From assembly GCF_006494715.1 (NCBI RefSeq), contig NZ_CP041151.1, positions 248,001 through 312,000 of the forward strand: 64,000 bases of DNA, written 5' to 3'. The translations under genes and the position numbers were made by a program. This document shows positions 16,532 through 29,863 of the stretch, in pieces. Each line of letters begins with the position of its first letter. Position 1 is the first letter of the stretch. Under the pieces are notes generated by a model. That model saw only the letters and a list, made by a program, of their open reading frames with translations, had not been told where the DNA came from and did not search any database. The stretch comes from Shewanella sp. SNU WT4. GTDB taxonomy: Bacteria > Pseudomonadota > Gammaproteobacteria > Enterobacterales > Shewanellaceae.

Positions 16532-16559
16532 ATTTTACGCATAAACCTGAGTGGGTCAA
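16532..16559 (-). promoter_or_regulatory. rrnB promoter P2
   Basis: Same TTGACC, 16-bp spacer and TAAAAT arrangement as rrnA P2, 9,602 bp further on. Confidence 0.65.
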
Positions 16560-16698
16560 GCCCTTATTTCAGGCTTGGATCCAAGCGGTTAAACTTTCGC
16601 CTAACACCCTTAATCACTCATGGTTAACTTACTTCGCAAGTTCCATCCTGACTCAGTATCGTTGCTTTACAGCGCCGTTGTCCGTGTCAGTGGGTCGC

Positions 16699-16726
16699 AT
16701 TATAGGGCGCTGCCACAATTGCACAA
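16699..16726 (-). promoter_or_regulatory. rrnB promoter P1
   Basis: TTGTGC, 16-bp spacer and TATAAT with a GCGACCC discriminator on the minus strand, identical to rrnA P1. Confidence 0.8.
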
Positions 16727-16746
16727 GTGCTAACTGGGTCACTCAC

Positions 16747-17093
16747 GACTGACTGCTCGTTTAGCCATCTATATGGATAAAAATGACACATCCTGAGCTT
16801 TTATGACGTGGATTTCACTAAGTCGTATGGCACTAGCACCACCGAAACAGAGTGCCGGATAGTCGATAATTACCAGCCACTTCATATTGATAACTACCAC
16901 CCGATAATGGGTCATAGAGTTAGGTGCGGCGGCTTTTTATCACGATTGGGGATATGCATGCACAGTAAGAAACATCAGCGCGGAGTCAATGGAGCAGAAC
17001 GGCTGATGTTCAACAGCTCAAGATGGAAGCCAAGATTTTTAAAATGAGTCTATTTGCAAAAGCTCGTCAGGCTTTCTATCTAATCATTACGCT
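16747..17093. other. Unassigned DNA upstream of rrnB, copy of 7145-7491
   Basis: No base difference from the rrnA upstream region was noticed. It contains the same short frame starting MSLFAKARQAFYLI (from 17044) that is cut by the IS66 left end. No function is recognised. Confidence 0.4.
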
Positions 17094-17175
17094 GTGACCG
17101 TCTAGCGAACCACACCTCGCATCGATGTTCTGATTGTCTAAAAATACCTGCTCAATGATAAATTTGGAGCAGGTG

Positions 17176-17520
17176 ATGAAAACATACAAAACAGCGGCAC
17201 AGTGGCTAGGGTTACTTCAGCAGCGCAGCAATTTCAAAGGCACTAATGTTGAATTCTGCCAACATCATAATGTCTCGATTACCACTTATTATAAACAGCG
17301 CGCTTTACTGGGTAAGCAACAGTATCAGCCAAGCGTGTCAGAGCAAACATCTCACGCTACTCAATCACGCTTTATACAACTAAAACAAACCACCACTGAA
17401 GTCTGCACGCAAACTCATCAACACCCAGTGCTGTTTAATACGCGAACTGGCCAACTCACTCTTTCAGCGGATTTAGCAACAATAGATATCCTTACCATCA
17501 TTAAGGGGCTAATGGTATGA
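17176..17520 (+). CDS. tnpA: IS66 TnpA (Orf1), copy 3
   Basis: Identical in protein sequence to the tnpA at 7574-7918: 114 residues with an N-terminal helix-turn-helix, a GGAG site upstream of the chosen ATG, and an ATGA overlap with tnpB. Confidence 0.85.
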   Translation: MKTYKTAAQWLGLLQQRSNFKGTNVEFCQHHNVSITTYYKQRALLGKQQYQPSVSEQTSHATQSRFIQLKQTTTEVCTQTHQHPVLFNTRTGQLTLSADLATIDILTIIKGLMV

Positions 17521-17867
17521 AGATGTTTGTTGATGTGCCTTCCGTCTATTTATGTGCCGATGCTGTCGATTTTCGTAAATCAATTAACGGGTTGGCGGCT
17601 TTAGTCGAAGCAGAGCTAGAGCTGTCCGTCCTTAATGGTGCACTATTTGTGTTTTGCAATAAAGGCCACGATAAACTCAAATGACTTTATTGGGATAACA
17701 CTGGCTTTGCGCTGTGGTATAAGCGATTAGATAAGCATAAGTTCAAATGGCCCAAACTCATATCACCCACAATGACATTATCCGAGCAGCAATTACACTG
17801 GTTATTAGGGGGTTATGATGTCATTGGCCACAGTAAAATTGATGTGACGGGTAAGCAACTACGTTAA
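17517..17867 (+). pseudogene. tnpB: IS66 tnpB (Orf2), copy 3, with the same TGA at codon 56
   Basis: The same 116-codon frame as at 7915-8265, with TGA at 17682-17684 between LK and LYW. Sharing the stop shows that the change predates duplication of the unit. Confidence 0.85.
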
Positions 17868-17947
17868 TATTTGCGATCAATTGATGATCATCAAAACAAG
17901 GTCAATTAGCACTACAAAGCCTTTCGATATGCCTTAACATAGGCGTC

Positions 17948-19429
17948 ATGAAAAATGAACTCGCCCTTAAACAGCGCATTGCTGAACTTGAAAAACTGTT
18001 AGCGCAGAAGGATGCACTCATCGCAGCCTTGGAAGAGCGCTGGCGCCTCGCTCAACAAAAACAATTCGGCAAAAGTGCTGAAGGCTTTGTTGGGCAAGGC
18101 GAGTTATTCAATGAAGTAGAAGAGATTGTTGAAGCCGTTGAGGCCGAGCAACAATCCATTAGCTATACCCGTAAAAAGCCTGTGCGTAAGCCACTGCCAA
18201 AAGACTTACCCCGTGAGCAGGTTATCCACGATATCACCGATAAGACCTGTGATTGCTGTGGCAGTGAGTTACATAAAATGGGCGAGGATAAATCAGAAAA
18301 GCTTGAGTTTATTCCAGCCCAAATCAAAGTGATTGAGTACATTAGGGCTAAATACGCTTGCCGCCATTGTGATAAATCCTCAACTCAAACGCCGATTAAA
18401 CAAGCCTCAATGCCAGCGATGCCAATCAATAAAGGCATTGCTACAAGCAGTTTACTCAGTCAGCTTATCACCAGTAAATATCAATACGGGTTACCGCTTT
18501 ATCGCCAGGAAGCGATGTTTAAGCAATATGGCATTGAGCTCAGTCGCCAGACAATGAGCAGCTGGATAGACAAATCAGCCACACTCTTCGCACCATTAGT
18601 TGAACGGCTTAAAACAGCGTTGTTAAAACAGCCCACGTTGTTTGCGGATGAAACGCCATTAAAAGTGGTGAAATCCGATAAAGTGAACAGCTACATGTGG
18701 GTCTATTGCTCAGGTCGAGATTCACCAGCCCCGAATAATCCTATCCCTAATATTGTGCTTTACGACTTCCATAACAGTCGGGCTGCCGCCTGCGTGGTCA
18801 ATTATCTTGATGGATATCAAGGCTACTTGCACGTAGATGGTTATCAAGCTTATGAAAACACACAGGCAACCTTAGTGGGATGCTGGGCTCATGCTAGGCG
18901 TAAATTTATTGAAGCAAAAAAGCTGCAAGGCAAAAACAAAACCGGCAAAGCGGATATGGTATTAAGCCTTATCCAAAAACTGTACGGTGTAGAGTCACAC
19001 ATCAAAGATAAAACTACAGATGAAAAGTACATTGCCAGACAAGAGGCTAGCCTGCCTATCCTAGGCAAGCTAAAAGCATGGCTTGAGCAAAACCAGCCCA
19101 ATTTAGTGGGTAATACCAAACTGATGGAGGCAGCTAATTACCTGGCTAATCAATGGCACAAACTCATTCGTTATGTTGATGATGGCAGATTGAGTATTGA
19201 TAACAATCGTGCAGAGCGAGCAGTAAAACCGTTTGTGATTGGCCGAAAAAATTGGTTATTCAGTCAGACAGCTAATGGGGCTAATGCCAGTGCCACGCTT
19301 TACAGCATAGTAGAAACGGCCAAAGTCAATGGCTTAGTACCATTTGATTACATCATGGCCTGTCTTAATGAACTGTGCCAACCAGCACCGGATATCGACA
19401 GCCTGTTACCATGGAATTTTAAAAGATAG
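17948..19429 (+). CDS. tnpC: IS66-family transposase TnpC, copy 3
   Basis: Identical in protein sequence to the 493-residue transposase at 8346-9827, with Asp234, Asp297 and Glu423 and the zinc-binding cysteines kept. It lacks the heptad insertion of copy 1. Confidence 0.95.
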   Translation: MKNELALKQRIAELEKLLAQKDALIAALEERWRLAQQKQFGKSAEGFVGQGELFNEVEEIVEAVEAEQQSISYTRKKPVRKPLPKDLPREQVIHDITDKTCDCCGSELHKMGEDKSEKLEFIPAQIKVIEYIRAKYACRHCDKSSTQTPIKQASMPAMPINKGIATSSLLSQLITSKYQYGLPLYRQEAMFKQYGIELSRQTMSSWIDKSATLFAPLVERLKTALLKQPTLFADETPLKVVKSDKVNSYMWVYCSGRDSPAPNNPIPNIVLYDFHNSRAAACVVNYLDGYQGYLHVDGYQAYENTQATLVGCWAHARRKFIEAKKLQGKNKTGKADMVLSLIQKLYGVESHIKDKTTDEKYIARQEASLPILGKLKAWLEQNQPNLVGNTKLMEAANYLANQWHKLIRYVDDGRLSIDNNRAERAVKPFVIGRKNWLFSQTANGANASATLYSIVETAKVNGLVPFDYIMACLNELCQPAPDIDSLLPWNFKR

Positions 19430-19488
19430 GTGTAGTTGCCCAGACGCTTACATTCGTTTGAGCTAAAGTGGCGCGAAGTAATGCCTCA

Positions 19489-20598
19489 TACCAATCCGTA
19501 CTAAATTGTGATCTAATACACTCATCATTTTCAACTCATTCTATTCTGTGAAAAATTACACCTCTGTTGAACTCGTTAGATTATCAAAGTCAGAAAAAGA
19601 CGCCCGCATGCGTATTCGCATTTTGGCTGTTTCTTGCTTCTTGGAATGTCACAATCGTGCTCAAGTTGCTCGGCAACTCAAGGTTAGTCGTCGCAGTGTC
19701 AATGAATGGGTTAAAAAGTACTTAGATTCTGGCATTGATGGTTTGAAAGCCAATATGAGATCGACAAATGCGAGTAAACTTAGCGAACAGCAAAAGCGGA
19801 CTCTTTATCAATATATAGACGATTTAAGTCGCTCAGAATTAGGTGGACGATTAACGGGCGTCGATATTCAATCCTATATAGAACAGCAGTTTGGTATCCA
19901 TTACCATCTAAACCATGTATATAAAATATTGAAAAGTATAGGTTTAAGCTGGATTACCAGTCGTTCTAAGCACCCCAAACAATCCTTAGAAGCTCAAGCT
20001 GAATTTAAAAAAACTCATTTCTAAAACGATCGCAACGATCCCTGTTTATATTTCTTTAGATAGTGTCGATATTTGGTTTCAAGATGAAGCGCGATTTGGT
20101 CAGCAGAATACAACGACCAAACTGTGGGCAACAAAAGGCTCTCGCCCCAGAGCGGTAAAGCAGCAACAATTTGAATATGCTTATCTGTTTGGGGCTGTTT
20201 GCCCATCAACGGGGGCAACTGAAGCGTTGGTCACTCCCTTTGTTAACCGGGAGGCGATGAGGCAACACTTGAAGCAAATTTCAGAAGCAACCCACTCGGA
20301 TAGGTATGCTCTTGTTATCATCGATGGCGCGGGGTGGCATACAGACGATATAGCCAAAGACTTTGATAATTTATCAGTTCTCAAATTACCTCCCTATTCT
20401 CCAGAGCTAAATCCAATAGAGCAGGTATGGCAATGGCTAAGACAACACTGTTTAGCCAATAGATGTTTTGAAGGCTATAACGATATCGTTGAGCAGTGTT
20501 GCAGTGCTTGGAATACATTTATTCAGTGCAAGGACAGAGTAAAAAGTTTGTGTACAAGAGACTGGGCCAAAGTGGGCAATATTTAATGCGGATTGGTA
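19489..20598 (+). mobile_element. IS630-family insertion sequence, copy 2
   Basis: Copy of 9887-10996, displaced by 9,602 bp, with the same TA-flanked inverted ends. Carried along in the duplicated unit. Confidence 0.88.
19548..20586 (+). CDS. IS630-family transposase split at an A7 run, copy 2
   Basis: Same two-frame transposase as at 9946-10984. The first frame ends at 20024 and the catalytic half lies in the +1 frame. The seven A lie at 20007-20013. Confidence 0.8.
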
Positions 20599-20625
20599 TC
20601 ATAAAAGCTAAAATGCCACAACGAA

Positions 20626-20655
20626 AAAAGCCTCAGCATTGCTGCTGAGGCTTTT
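20626..20655. terminator. Bidirectional terminator between IS630 copy 2 and tRNA-Asp
   Basis: Same 13-bp stem with A and T runs as at 11024-11053. Confidence 0.8.
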
Positions 20656-20760
20656 ATTTTAATGTTGATGGGTGAATATCGCCTAGCGATGAGCTTATGA
20701 GCACGAAGCTGGGGCGAACAGGACAGCCCCGCTAAATCACAGCATCAAATTTCAGATACG

Positions 20761-20789
20761 AAAAAGCCCTAACATTACTGTTAGGGCTT
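20761..20789 (-). terminator. rrnC terminator after tRNA-Asp
   Basis: Same AAGCCCTAAC stem-loop with a U run on the minus strand as at 11159-11187. Confidence 0.87.
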
Positions 20790-20799
20790 ATCGAAATTT

Positions 20800-20876
20800 T
20801 GGCGGAGCGGACGGGACTCGAACCCGCGACCCCCGGCGTGACAGGCCGGTATTCTAACCAACTGAACTACCGCTCC
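20800..20876 (-). tRNA. tRNA-Asp (GTC), second copy
   Basis: Identical to the tRNA-Asp at 11198-11274, including the encoded CCA and GTC anticodon. It is the distal gene of the rrnC operon. Confidence 0.97.
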
Positions 20877-20965
20877 TTTAGTGATGGCTTGCGCTTCTCA
20901 CTAAATTCTTTTTGCGTCGCTAACGTGTCAGCGTTAGGAGACGTGCTTTTGCAAGCAAATTAGGC

Positions 20966-21082
20966 GCCTGGAGATGACCTACTCTCGCATGGGGAAACCC
21001 CACACTACCATCGGCGCGACTGCGTTTCACTTCTGAGTTCGGAATGGGATCAGGTGGTGCCACAGTGCTATGGTCTCCAGAC
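20966..21082 (-). rRNA. rrf: 5S ribosomal RNA (rrnC)
   Basis: Same 5S sequence and ends as in rrnA and rrnB. Confidence 0.95.
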
Positions 21083-21183
21083 AAATTTGGAAATTCAGAA
21101 AGCTAATTATTGAGTACTCAATCTTCAATCAAGTATTTTTCGATTCTTTATCAGGCTTGTTCAGTAAAACCCATCTGGGTTGT

Positions 21184-24076
<2,893 letters not shown>

Positions 24077-24376
24077 ATACAACCCAAATGAGTTTCACTT
24101 GAGCGTATTGCAACTAGCTGGTTTTTACTGTCTCTTGCTTTCGCAAAAGAACGCCTTGATTTACTTCATTTCTGAAGTTAAAGAATATCCAAAACACTTG
24201 ATTAAAGTATTTTGAGAACTCAATTTTGTATCACTTAATGCTCGCGCACTAAGTTCTACTATCAGCTTTCCAAATTTTTAAAGAACGACATCCCTTCAAA
24301 GGAAGGTAATGTTTTGCTCGTCAACAAGACAAGGCAATCTGTGTGAACACTCAACAGTAATTCTAAATCGCATAGG

Positions 24377-25922
<1,546 letters not shown>

Positions 25923-26135
25923 AAAGTTTTGTTCGGACCCGAAAGTCCTGCTCAATGAATTCTGTCGATTCGATGATAAATCACCGAATTTGCATATTAT
26001 GCGGACATCGTTCGTTGAAGTCTCTTGCGAGACGTGTTAAATCGTTGTCGATTTATCAACTACTGTGAATGTCCACACAGATTTGCTTGTCTTCTACTTG
26101 TTAAAGAACGTTGCCGCGATGGGCTAGGGATGCGT

Positions 26136-26163
26136 ATTTTACGCATAAACCTGAGTGGGTCAA
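26136..26163 (-). promoter_or_regulatory. rrnC promoter P2
   Basis: TTGACC, 16-bp spacer and TAAAAT on the minus strand, as in the other operons. Confidence 0.65.
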
Positions 26164-26302
26164 GCCCTTATTTCAGGCCTGGATCCAAGCGATTAAACTT
26201 TCGCCTAACACCCTTAATCACTCATGGTTAACTTGCTTCGCAAGTTCCATCCTGACTCAGTATCGTTGCCTTACAGCGCCGTTGTCCGTGTCAGTGGGGT
26301 GG

Positions 26303-26330
26303 ATTATAGGGCGCTGACCCAATTGCGCAA
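26303..26330 (-). promoter_or_regulatory. rrnC promoter P1, variant -35 and discriminator
   Basis: The minus strand has TTGCGC (26325-26330), a 16-bp spacer and TATAAT (26303-26308), then CCACCCC. Compared with rrnA and rrnB the -35 has C for T and the discriminator differs, so strength or control may differ too. Confidence 0.75.
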
Positions 26331-26382
26331 GCGCTAATTGGGCCAGCCACGACTGACTGCTCATTTAGCCATCCATATGGAT

Positions 26383-26408
26383 AAAAAGGACGCAAATACG
26401 TCCTTTTT
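26383..26408. terminator. ccoG terminator
   Basis: The stem AAAAAGGACG, loop CAAATA and stem CGTCCTTTTT form a symmetric intrinsic terminator between the 3' end of ccoG and rrnC P1. It ends the minus-strand ccoG transcript and separates it from rrnC. Upstream of rrnA and rrnB the corresponding bases are altered and no stem forms. Confidence 0.85.
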
Positions 26409-26447
26409 ATGAGTGGCATAACGATTCAAACCTGTTTAACCACGGCC

Positions 26448-27875
26448 TTAGTTACTAAAGAAGCGTGACTCTTGCTCGGCTACGACTTGCTTACCGTCTA
26501 TGTCGGTTAGTACTTGAATCGAGATTTTAGTGATTGGCCGGTTAAGATTAATAGGATCCATCTCAATACTAATAGGTAGTACTAACACTTCGCCGCCTTG
26601 GGACTTAACTTCTTTAGGCCCTAACCACTGATAATCCTCTAAACCTTCCACCTTAAATTGGTGAATATGAGCCTCCTCTGTCTTATTGAGGATTTTTAAG
26701 GTGTAGGTATTTTCAATCATACCGTCAAGATTTGTGCGATATAGAGTATTTCTATCGCGGATGACATCTACCCGCATTGGCGCAATGCTGGCCGTGGCAT
26801 AAGTGAGTAGTAGTATCATCACCACCAGTACGGCGCCGTAGCCCAGTAACTTTGGACGCAATACCTGCTCTTGTTTGCCTTCTAGCTTATTCTCAGTGGT
26901 GTAACTAATCAGTCCTTTAGCGTAACCCATGCGGTCCATGGTTTGATCGCAAGCATCAATACAGGCGCCGCAGTTAATACACTCGTATTGCAAACCATTG
27001 CGAATATCGATACCCGTTGGGCAAACCTGTACACATAAGTCACAGTCGATACAGTCACCTAAGCCTTGCTCTTTATGATCGGCTTTTCTCGATCTTGGTC
27101 CACGAGTTTCGCCGCGCGCGGCATCGTAACCCACTATATAGGTATTCTTGTCAAACATAGCCGATTGGAAGCGCGCATACGGGCACATGTGCACACACAT
27201 GATTTCACGCATCCAGCCGGCGTTGCCATAAGTTGCCAGGGTAAAGAACATCACCCAGAAATAGATGCCACCACTAGCGTTAAGGCTAAAAAAATCACTG
27301 TAGAGTTCTGAAGTAGGAACGAAATACGATACGAAAGTCATGGCTGTCAGCCAAGACACTAATATCCATGCCAGATGCTTAGCGCTCTTACGCCATACCT
27401 TATTAAATGACCATGGCATTTCATCAAGCTTGATCCGCTTATTGCGGGCTCCTTCTATTTTTTCTTCAAACCAGATAAAAATAAAAGTCCACATGGTTTG
27501 CGGGCAGGTATAACCGCACCATACTCGCCCTAAATAGGTGGTGATAAAAAATAAGCCAAACGCGGCAATCATCAAGACAGCAGCAAGTAGGGTTAAATCT
27601 TGCGGCCAAATGGTTAAACCAAAAATATGAAACTTTTGTTCGCCGAGGTTAAACCACACGGCTTGCCGGTTTCCCCAAGGTATCCAAGGCAGTAATAAGA
27701 AGAATGCCATAGCCACCCAGCCCATGCGGCGTCGAAGTTGAGTCCAGACGCCTTGAACGGCACGGACATAAATGCGATTGCTTGGATTAAACCGGTCGGC
27801 TTTGTTGGCATCAGGCTGATGGATCTTGATACGTTCCGCCTTAGAAAAATCCTTATTCCCCGATCCTGACGTCAT
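26448..27875 (-). CDS. ccoG: Cytochrome c oxidase accessory protein CcoG (FixG/RdxA family)
   Basis: A 475-residue membrane-bound iron-sulfur protein. CcoG reduces and handles copper during assembly of cbb3-type cytochrome oxidase. About five hydrophobic segments are visible (near 52-67, 92-112, 166-186, 203-217 and 343-362). Two 4Fe-4S motifs are present: Cys275, 278, 281, 285 and Cys299, 302, 305, 309. The membrane-proximal CGYTCPQ motif is also kept. A C-terminal periplasmic Ig-like domain follows, as in the family. It stands alone here, without ccoNOPQ or ccoHIS beside it, and runs toward rrnC. Confidence 0.95.
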   Translation of the reverse strand: MTSGSGNKDFSKAERIKIHQPDANKADRFNPSNRIYVRAVQGVWTQLRRRMGWVAMAFFLLLPWIPWGNRQAVWFNLGEQKFHIFGLTIWPQDLTLLAAVLMIAAFGLFFITTYLGRVWCGYTCPQTMWTFIFIWFEEKIEGARNKRIKLDEMPWSFNKVWRKSAKHLAWILVSWLTAMTFVSYFVPTSELYSDFFSLNASGGIYFWVMFFTLATYGNAGWMREIMCVHMCPYARFQSAMFDKNTYIVGYDAARGETRGPRSRKADHKEQGLGDCIDCDLCVQVCPTGIDIRNGLQYECINCGACIDACDQTMDRMGYAKGLISYTTENKLEGKQEQVLRPKLLGYGAVLVVMILLLTYATASIAPMRVDVIRDRNTLYRTNLDGMIENTYTLKILNKTEEAHIHQFKVEGLEDYQWLGPKEVKSQGGEVLVLPISIEMDPINLNRPITKISIQVLTDIDGKQVVAEQESRFFSN

Positions 27876-27965
27876 AATTCAATGCCTTACTGCGTTGGTT
27901 TATTTTAAGTTTCTGCTTTATTATACCCATCATTGTAATGGTTATTCACCTAGTTGGGCTAAAAG

Positions 27966-28316
27966 ATGAAGGGATGGATTATAATCGGCACGGTTGGTGC
28001 GGCCTTGTATTACACAGCTACTACCACCACTTTGCTTGATACGCCGATCACAGCCGGCAAATCAGTGCTGCAAGGTTGGCATAGCAAAATCCAATCCTTA
28101 ACCGGCACTAAGATAATCAAAGCTGATACGGCCTTTTCATCCCTGAAGCAGCAGGTTGAAGGACGCTTATCCAGTCATGAGCTGAAGCAACTTGATACCA
28201 TCACTGTTAGCCCAGAATCCATCGCCCAATTTTCCGAGCAATATTGCCAATCAACTCGTGTAGCGCACCCAGTTATCAGCGTTGATAATGTACGCTTTAT
28301 CTGCGACCGCCTATAA
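27966..28316 (+). CDS. Hypothetical protein with N-terminal membrane anchor
   Basis: A 116-residue protein I do not recognise. The first residues (MKGWIIIGTVGAALYYTATT) form one hydrophobic segment, a signal anchor or uncleaved signal. The rest is soluble, with two cysteines near the C-terminus. It starts 90 bp from the divergent ccoG start and is followed by menB in the same direction. Codon use is unremarkable and the frame is probably real, but no function can be given. Confidence 0.7.
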   Translation: MKGWIIIGTVGAALYYTATTTTLLDTPITAGKSVLQGWHSKIQSLTGTKIIKADTAFSSLKQQVEGRLSSHELKQLDTITVSPESIAQFSEQYCQSTRVAHPVISVDNVRFICDRL

Positions 28317-28425
28317 CCTGTCGTTGGTGGCAGCAAACGCGCCACCATTAATACTTACTTTGGCAAAAGTTGATCTTATCGGCCACTGCACCTAGCCTTT
28401 GGCCATTATTCACCACAGGACATAC

Positions 28426-29343
28426 ATGATGACCCACGCTGCTACTGATAAGGTATCTGATATTTTCGACCCATTACTTTGGGACAAAGTTGAAGGTTTT
28501 ACGTTTGAAGATATTACCTACCATAGAGCCAAAGCTCATGGCACAGTGAGAATTGCCATTGATCGCCCTGATTGTCTTAATGCATTTCGTCCAAAAACCG
28601 TTGATGAACTCTATATTGCCTTAGATCATGCTCGTCAGTGGTCTGATGTTGGCTGCGTACTATTAACGGGTAATGGGCCATCGGCTAAAGGTCAGTGGTC
28701 GTTCTCATCGGGCGGCGATCAACGCATTCGCGGTAAAGATGGTTATAAGTACGAAGGCGCAGAGGCTGGTACTGCCGATGTGGCGCGTATGGGACGTTTA
28801 CACATTTTAGAAGTGCAGCGACTTATTCGCTTTATGCCAAAAGTAGTGATTGCTGTGGTTCCTGGTTGGGCTGTTGGCGGCGGTCACAGCTTACATGTGG
28901 TGTGTGATTTAACCTTAGCCTCAAAAGAGCATGCCATCTTTAAGCAAACTGATCCTGATGTTGCCAGCTTTGACTCTGGCTATGGCAGTGCTTACTTAGC
29001 CAAGATGATAGGTCAAAAACGCGCGCGCGAAATATTCTTTTGCGGCTTCAACTACAGCGCCGATGAAGCTTTTGATATGGGTATGGTTAACCGCTCAGTG
29101 GCACACGCCGATTTAGAAACTGAAGCGCTGCACTGGGCCAAAGAAATCAATTCAAAATCGCCAACCGCAATGCGTATGCTCAAATATGGCTTTAACTTGC
29201 CTGATGATGGCTTAGTCGGTCAGCAATTGTTTGCCGGTGAAGCAACGCGCTTAGCCTATGCCTCTGAAGAAGCGAAAGAGGGCCGTGATGCCTTCTTAGA
29301 AAAACGCGATCAAGACTTCTCTAAGTTCCCTTGGCATTATTAA
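28426..29343 (+). CDS. menB: 1,4-dihydroxy-2-naphthoyl-CoA synthase MenB (bicarbonate-independent type)
   Basis: A crotonase-fold enzyme that closes the second ring of the menaquinone nucleus from o-succinylbenzoyl-CoA. The start at 28426 is chosen because AGGA at 28417-28420 precedes it, giving 305 residues. Visible features are DRPDCLNAFRP, the oxyanion loop SFSSGGDQRIRG, WAVGGGH, and KQTDPDVASFD. The first Asp of the last motif (about residue 176) occupies the place where E. coli MenB has Gly and binds bicarbonate. The C-terminal half resembles actinobacterial MenB more than the E. coli enzyme. The gene stands apart from other men genes. Confidence 0.93.
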   Translation: MMTHAATDKVSDIFDPLLWDKVEGFTFEDITYHRAKAHGTVRIAIDRPDCLNAFRPKTVDELYIALDHARQWSDVGCVLLTGNGPSAKGQWSFSSGGDQRIRGKDGYKYEGAEAGTADVARMGRLHILEVQRLIRFMPKVVIAVVPGWAVGGGHSLHVVCDLTLASKEHAIFKQTDPDVASFDSGYGSAYLAKMIGQKRAREIFFCGFNYSADEAFDMGMVNRSVAHADLETEALHWAKEINSKSPTAMRMLKYGFNLPDDGLVGQQLFAGEATRLAYASEEAKEGRDAFLEKRDQDFSKFPWHY

Positions 29344-29376
29344 TCACGATAATAACTGAGTTTACATTTTGCTATT

Positions 29377-29400
29377 AAGCCGCCTCAGGGCGGCTTTTTT
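29377..29400 (+). terminator. menB terminator
   Basis: The stem AAGCCGCC and GGCGGCTT followed by a run of six T, 34 bp after the menB stop. Confidence 0.9.
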
Positions 29401-29468
29401 ATGAGTAATAGTCAAAGCAATAAGAAACCGATAGCCACAATCGAAACAAACTTATATACGCAGCAGTT

Positions 29469-29487
29469 GATAATGATTATCATTTGA
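29469..29487. promoter_or_regulatory. Fur box upstream of the DUF2061 gene
   Basis: GATAATGATTATCATTTGA matches the 19-bp Fur consensus at 15 positions, with the inverted core ATGATTATCAT intact. It lies 34 bp before the chosen start codon, where bound Fur would block transcription when iron is plentiful. Confidence 0.8.
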
Positions 29488-29520
29488 TTATTGAGTGTCA
29501 CTTTGATTGGGGTAATGAGT

Positions 29521-29733
29521 ATGCGGAAAACGATTAGCTTTGCCATTTTACATTTTAGCGTCGCTTTTAGCGTGACTTACTTGCTCACTGGCAGCGTTAT
29601 CTTAGGCGGCGCGATTGCCTTACTAGAACCTGCCGTAAATACAGTGGTATTTTATTTTCATGAAAGAGTCTGGAAAAGAATTGAGCAAAAACAGCAGCAA
29701 GCTGCCGCTCAAACTAAGCTAATGCTGGTGTAA
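29521..29733 (+). CDS. Small DUF2061-type membrane protein, probably Fur-regulated
   Basis: A 70-residue protein. The start at 29521 is chosen for the GGGG eight bases upstream; an in-frame ATG lies two codons earlier. Two hydrophobic stretches (about 5-23 and 27-47) flank VTYLLTGSVILGGAIALLEP, and VFYFHERVWKRIEQ follows. This pattern is that of the DUF2061 family, small membrane proteins of unknown function. A polar, glutamine-rich tail ends it. The Fur box just upstream suggests a role in iron starvation. Confidence 0.75.
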   Translation: MRKTISFAILHFSVAFSVTYLLTGSVILGGAIALLEPAVNTVVFYFHERVWKRIEQKQQQAAAQTKLMLV

Positions 29734-29863
29734 ACCTTAAACTTTATTCAATTTGAATGGATAGCATAAAAAACTAGAGCTGGCTCACCATTATGATATT
29801 GGCCATTGAACCATAATGCTTGCAGGCACCTCTAACCAATAACTTATTGTTATTCAATCAATC

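Larger units (their letters stand above)
17094..19451 (+). mobile_element. IS66-family insertion sequence, copy 3 (complete)
   Basis: Copy of the element at 7492-9849, displaced by exactly 9,602 bp. It has the same inverted repeats (17094-17116 and 19429-19451) and the same non-matching flanks. It arose by duplication of the whole unit, not by a new transposition, since its flanks are the same as those of copy 2. Confidence 0.92.

Noticed and set aside
27066..27311. Plus-strand 81-codon frame inside ccoG, and similar shadows in atp, mnmG, gyrB and dnaA
   Set aside because: They lie opposite or within well-supported genes in other frames and show no family features.
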